Below are positions 63,431 to 64,000 of a stretch of 64,000 nt of DNA, piece after piece. The position numbers and the translations under genes were made by a program. The stretch lies in assembly GCA_000635015.1 (NCBI GenBank), contig JFMR01000045.1, positions 476,900 to 540,899 on the forward strand. The letters are read 5' to 3'. Position 1 is the first letter of the stretch, and each line of letters begins with the position of its first letter. Under the pieces are notes generated by a model. That model worked only from the letters and a program-made list of their open reading frames with translations. It was not told the origin of the DNA and made no database searches. The stretch comes from Prochlorococcus sp. scB243_498I20 (GTDB lineage: Bacteria > Cyanobacteriota > Cyanobacteriia > PCC-6307 > Cyanobiaceae).

Positions 63431-63435
63431 ACAGA

Positions 63436-63573
63436 CTAAGTCATCTCGTAGCTATCGAATTTAGTTCTTAACTTTGCTGCTTTATGGATTAAATCCACCG
63501 CTTCTTTTCTTCCAGTAGCATTATTAGCTTGGAGTATAAGGTCTTCATATTTTTTTACGATTTTCTTTTTCAT
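63436..63573 (-). CDS. Small basic helical protein, function unknown
   Basis: 45 residues: M-K-K-K-I-V-K-K-Y-E-D-L-I-L-Q-A-N-N-A-T-G-R-K-E-A-V-D-L-I-H-K-A-A-K-L. Basic, two helices by eye. Its 3' end is next to repeat G. Small size and basic charge would suit nucleic-acid binding, but that is a guess. Confidence 0.5.
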   Translation of the reverse strand: MKKKIVKKYEDLILQANNATGRKEAVDLIHKAAKLRTKFDSYEMT

Positions 63574-63771
63574 AGTTTAGATTAAATGAAGACCGTTTTT
63601 AAATCTATTAGGAGTAGGAGATCTACTGCTTGATATAAGGAATCAACGGTAAAACCTCAGAGTAAACAAATTGGAACGGGTTCACTCGTAGGAGTTAGTT
63701 ATAAACGATAAAATTGATTTTTGTAGGTATTTATTACTACATTATTCTCAAATAAAGACGGAATATTTATC

Positions 63772-63792
63772 AACCCGAATTTTTTTCGGGTT
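63772..63792. other. Stem-loop in the gap before the tRNA fragment
   Basis: AACCCGA (63772) pairs with TCGGGTT (63786), 7 bp around a T-rich loop. No T-run after the stem, so a terminator call is weak. The 400 bases from 63574 hold no convincing gene; a 25-codon open end (G-G-V-T-S-R-E-T-S-E-V-K-P-I) stops at 63979, just before the tRNA fragment. Confidence 0.5.
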
Positions 63793-63813
63793 AAAGAAAA
63801 CTGCCTGATTTTG

Positions 63814-63825
63814 TTACACGTGTAA
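63814..63825. promoter_or_regulatory. Palindrome TTACACGTGTAA, first copy
   Basis: Perfect 12-bp palindrome. The same core is inside the longer palindrome at 63875-63894, with centres 65 bases apart. Confidence 0.6.
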
Positions 63826-63874
63826 TATTGGTATCCTTAAAATCACTTGATATATCTGTTAATTTTAAACTGTA

Positions 63875-63894
63875 GATGTTACACGTGTAACATC
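63875..63894. promoter_or_regulatory. Perfect 20-bp palindrome
   Basis: GATGTTACAC followed by its exact reverse complement. A third half-site (GTGTAACA) lies at 63913-63920. Sites like this bind dimeric regulators or recombination factors; it is 86 bases from the tRNA fragment. Confidence 0.65.
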
Positions 63895-63980
63895 GAAAAA
63901 CTGTTAAAGGTGGTGTAACAAGCCGTGAAACATCAGAAGTTAAACCCATTACCATCAATGGTTTACAAGGAAAATAAGTA

Positions 63981-64000
63981 GGGCTCATAACCCGAAGGTC
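63981..64000 (+). repeat. Fragment repeating the tRNA-fMet anticodon arm
   Basis: GGGCTCATAACCCGAAGGTC, the last 20 bases of the window, is identical to 57640-57659 in the initiator tRNA gene, 6341 bases away, in the same direction. There is no 5' half of a tRNA before it. It probably continues beyond the window. The pattern is that of an integration (att-like) repeat. Confidence 0.85.

Noticed and set aside
63791..63988. 65-codon minus-strand ORF over the palindromes
   Set aside because: It crosses both palindromes, has no protein-like pattern and runs into the tRNA fragment; more likely chance.

Overview
The window reads as a stretch of a high-light-adapted Prochlorococcus chromosome, or a very close marine picocyanobacterium. 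It is strongly AT-rich. It carries oxygen-dependent chlorophyll synthesis genes (chlH, acsF), high-light-inducible (hli) genes, a Psb30-like photosystem II peptide, a CCB-type cytochrome b6 assembly factor, a Ycf20 homologue and many short cyanobacterial families of unknown function. Species and strain are inferred from gene content only.

Left part, about 1-16.8 kb: housekeeping genes. These are the end of ilvE, B12-dependent metH, a diadenosine polyphosphate phosphorylase-like gene, a fusion of a ribbon-helix-helix-like segment with a J domain, pheT, the rpmG-rpsR-RNB nuclease-metG-lptC run, a CCB factor, cobU, trmL, a tRNA with CAT anticodon, and clpS. From 16.8 to 20.6 kb comes a region of tiny genes, mostly under 60 codons and on both strands. 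It holds one clearly broken thioredoxin-fold gene and a small DNA-binding regulator bracketed by palindromes.

Middle part, about 20.6-57.6 kb: core genes. Peroxiredoxin, an FtsH homologue that has lost its zinc-binding histidines, rpmF, a Ycf20-like gene, psb30, a split UPF0016 transporter pair, a Zam-like RNB protein without its catalytic aspartates, acsF, tldD-pmbA-fmt, a TerC-like gene, mfd, a minus-strand run from DUF2949/3038/4335 genes to dapB, chlH, folP-tpiA, an ABC exporter, carB, and DUF3318-rsfS-CGLD27-asparaginase.

Right part, 57.6-64.0 kb: an accessory region that starts at an intact initiator tRNA gene (57611-57687). At the last 20 bases of the window it reaches a second copy of that tRNA's anticodon-arm sequence. 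Between them are four hli genes with many tiny membrane-protein ORFs in stop-start overlapping operons, two matching promoters (one carrying an HLR1-like RpaB site), a possible structured RNA, and seven copies of a quasi-palindromic element. The element (consensus TAGATCGACTGTCAATCAAT) repeatedly sits on or beside stop codons and divides the region into roughly one-gene segments. A perfect 20-bp palindrome lies just before the tRNA fragment. This cassette-like arrangement is the most interesting part of the window.

No transposase, CRISPR array, rRNA gene or recognisable integrase was found.
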